NCBI RefSeq assembly: GCF_035046505.1
Contig: NC_089822.1
Span: 116,577,307-116,641,306 of the forward strand
Origin: Tiliqua scincoides
Lineage: Eukaryota > Chordata > Lepidosauria > Squamata > Scincidae
Reading direction: 5' to 3'
DNA: 64,000 nt
The translations under genes and the position numbers were made by a program. Below the pieces are notes generated by a model. It did no database searches. It had not been told where the DNA came from and worked only from the letters and a program-made list of their open reading frames with translations. Position 1 is the first letter of the stretch. The number at the start of each line of letters is the position of its first letter. Positions 45,260-64,000 of the stretch are shown in pieces.

Positions 45260-45900
45260 CAAATAAATCAGTGGTTTTTGCTGTTCTGAATTACATGTTG
45301 CTTTTACAAATTCATACAAGGCTGCCAACTAAGCACAGATACCACCTAGTTTGTGCTGGAGCCAGCTGTGGCATGGAGCAGCTATCTTTCTACACAGAAC
45401 CCTAGGATGAAGCTGCTTGGGAATGAGAAGCAGCTCAATCCCACACAGAGCAGACAAGGAGGGAACATGACAGCGTGTTGCATAAGCTGCACCAGGCCCC
45501 TGTAGGCTGGGCCCCTACAGTGTAGAAAGGAACTTCTGGGATGCACCACTTGGGCTGGTGATCCAACTGGATTCTAGTTGTAACTGGACTCCGGCTGTCT
45601 TGACTCCAGGGCCCCACAACTGCCACTTGCAAGATCTGAAAAAGAAGCAGGTGGTACTTCCAAGCTACAGACAATGTTGCTTTGCCAGTCTATGCTGAAG
45701 AAATGCCATGCTGAAGGCTGGGTCAGAATAAGTGAAGCCAAGCCCTGGCCCAAGATGCCCGCACTAGAGCCCAGAATGGAATTGGCCTTGTGCATGCATG
45801 AGTAGCAGGTACACAAAGAAGACTCCAGATCAGGTGAGCCTTAATTAACCGCACTCTGGCAACACAATCCCACGAACGATGCTGCTGATAAAACTGAACT
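45260..45900. other. Intergenic stretch upstream of KDM5C
   Basis: No gene or named repeat recognised before the GC-rich promoter begins. Confidence 0.35.
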
Positions 45901-45904
45901 GAGT

Positions 45905-46330
45905 GGAATCCAATTGACAGCTGCTGGGCTTGGTCTGGTCTGACAACCGAATGGGCGGGGCCACGGCAAACCCCGCCCACTCGCCCTCTCCCCCTCTTCC
46001 TGTTTTCTGTCCTCTGGCGCAGGCGCGATGCGGGCCTTTAAACGTGCGCAAGAAGTTCCAGCGGCCACATTGCCTTGCTGCTTGAATCCTTCCGCCTCGG
46101 CCTTTGGGGACTTTTTCTCCCTTTCTCTTTCGCCTCGGGAGTTTCCGGCGGGAACGGGCACTCGCAGAGGAGACCTGGCTGGGGGTTTCCGCTCCTGAGA
46201 GATTTTTCTGGGGGGCTGCGGCGGCGTTCGGAGGAGCCGCTTCTCGCGCCTGAGGAGACCGGCGGAGGGAGACGCTTTGTTGTTGCTGGAGAGTCTCAGC
46301 GGAGGGTATTGAGAAAGTCCAAGATGGCGG
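45905..46330 (+). promoter_or_regulatory. KDM5C: KDM5C CpG-rich promoter and 5' UTR
   Basis: Elements visible in order: CCAAT (45911-45915), GC boxes GGGCGGGG (45953-45960) and CCCCGCCC (45971-45978), an ETS-like CTTCCTG near 45996, an NRF1-like GCGCAGGCGC (46017-46026) and a YY1-like AAGATGGCGG (46321-46330). This is a typical TATA-less housekeeping promoter. The start site is not fixed, but the YY1 motif usually sits just inside the transcript. Confidence 0.75.
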
Positions 46331-46371
46331 TGGCTTCTAGGCCGAGGGGACCCGGCAGGCCCTTAGTCTGA
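46324..46371 (+). CDS. Upstream ORF in the KDM5C 5' leader, 15 codons
   Basis: AAGATGG gives a strong Kozak context (A at -3, G at +4). The frame MAVASRPRGPGRPLV ends at TGA 46369-46371, before the main start at 46592. The ATG is part of the YY1-like motif. A second, minimal uORF (M-A-P-stop, 46548-46559, context GGCATGG) follows. If the transcript starts upstream, both could reduce main-frame translation. Whether they are translated is inference. Confidence 0.35.
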   Translation: MAVASRPRGPGRPLV

Positions 46372-46531
46372 GGAGGCGGGAGGACGAGAGCCGCATTTGG
46401 GCCCGGAGAGGCACCGAGGGCACCCCGAGGAGGCGGGAGCGGGGCCGAGGCCAGAGGGAGCGGGCCCGGGGGAAGGAAGCGGCGTTGAGCGGCCTGATCC
46501 GTCCCGCCCGGCAGGCCTGTGGCTCGAGTGA

Positions 46532-63284
<16,753 letters not shown>

Positions 63285-64000
63285 GTAGGTTGAAAGAAGC
63301 AGACTCTTTTTATGAATTGATTCATCATGCCTTCATGAAAAAGAAAATAGATAATAGACTTGTTGCCTCACACAGCCTTTGTAATCATAAACACTTCAGC
63401 AGCTGTCTCTTTTTTCACTATTGAGTGAAACTGGGCTTGGTGTCTGTTTGTGCATACTGGAGTGTTGCAAAAGCATGTCTGCTTTCAATGTGGCATTTTC
63501 TTTTTTAAATTAACTAAGATTTAAAACCTTTGTCTTACATTGTCACTTCACTATGGTTAGATCACTGCTTCTTAAACTCTTGGACGAATCTTGCTTGGAG
63601 AGCACAGAACACCTCAGTGGGGAGGACACAAAGCTCTAGGGAGGATTAGGATTCTGAGGCAGGTGGAGTCTTCCTCCCACCAGTAGTCATGTATGGACTG
63701 AAACCTTCCTAGCAGACGAGCCTTATTTATCCATGTTAAAACAAGCTTGTTGAAGACTTAGCAAAATAGTGACAGCTCTTTGCCTGGCTCACACTTTATC
63801 CTTGCACATGGAATTTGAGGATACCTGTCATATTGGGGCAGCCCAATCCTAACCTGTGCTGGTTCAGGCAGGCCAATCAGGCAGGGTTTGAAGTGGATCC
63901 AGCCCAGCCGACTCCTGAGGAGGAGTCGTGACTTATGGAACGTTTGCAACACTCCTGAGCTGGTGCAAGGGACTTAGTTGCCAAGAGAAATGATAGTAGG
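63285..64000 (+). other. KDM5C intron 15 (to window end)
   Basis: Begins with donor GTAGGT after exon 15. From about 63839 the text GCAGCCCAATCCTAACCTGT is the left end of another family A MITE that runs beyond the window. Nothing else recognised. Confidence 0.5.

Noticed and set aside
30360-45900. A hidden G6PD or other Xq28 gene between FAM3A and KDM5C
   Set aside because: Both strands were read for exon-like text; only LINE, MITE, hAT and LTR-like material was recognised. Very short or diverged exons could still be missed.

Overview
The window is vertebrate nuclear DNA, most likely from a squamate reptile. It has widely spaced genes with GT-AG introns and a dense population of CR1 LINE 3' ends, an R4-type LINE remnant, a SINE-like family with (TAA)n tails, hAT elements with 8-bp target duplications, and very many short inverted-terminal elements whose ends read CAATCCTA/TAGGATTG. 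The CpG-rich DNA is confined to gene starts.

Three host genes are readable. SLC10A3 (minus strand, coding 11335-12633, uninterrupted) and FAM3A (minus strand, eight coding exons, 28424 down to 20238) lie in the same order and orientation as in human Xq28. KDM5C (plus strand, fifteen coding exons in view, 46592-63284, continuing past the window) starts head-to-head with FAM3A, about 16 kb away. In human KDM5C is at Xp11.22, so this junction differs from the human map. The exon calls rest on reading frame, splice signals and remembered human protein sequences; no alignment could be run.

Layout: 1-10.9 kb is repeat-rich intergenic DNA, with a 1.15-kb hAT element at 2612-3760 and an R4-like LINE remnant at 7.46-8.04 kb. 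10.9-15.1 kb is SLC10A3 with its poly(A) signal and a probable 5' exon and GC-box promoter near 14.9-15.1 kb. 15.1-19.6 kb is intergenic. 19.6-30.3 kb is FAM3A, with a CpG-rich probable promoter at 29.8-30.3 kb flanked on one side by five tandem copies of a short transposon and on the other by an inverted copy. 30.4-45.9 kb is intergenic, with CR1 pieces, hAT elements, a probable solo LTR near 37.3-39.3 kb and a foldback repeat at 43.6 kb. 45.9-64 kb is KDM5C; its intron 7 holds a broken Ty1/copia-type fossil in antisense.

Most notable: the KDM5C reading frame carries a long Gly-X-Y (collagen-like) N-terminal extension, because the codon at the human start position is not ATG. A pair of short inverted-terminal families shares ends and 3-bp target duplications, with three copies chained at single TAA triplets. 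I see no operon-like or defence-like system; the novelty is in transposon architecture and the KDM5C N-terminus.
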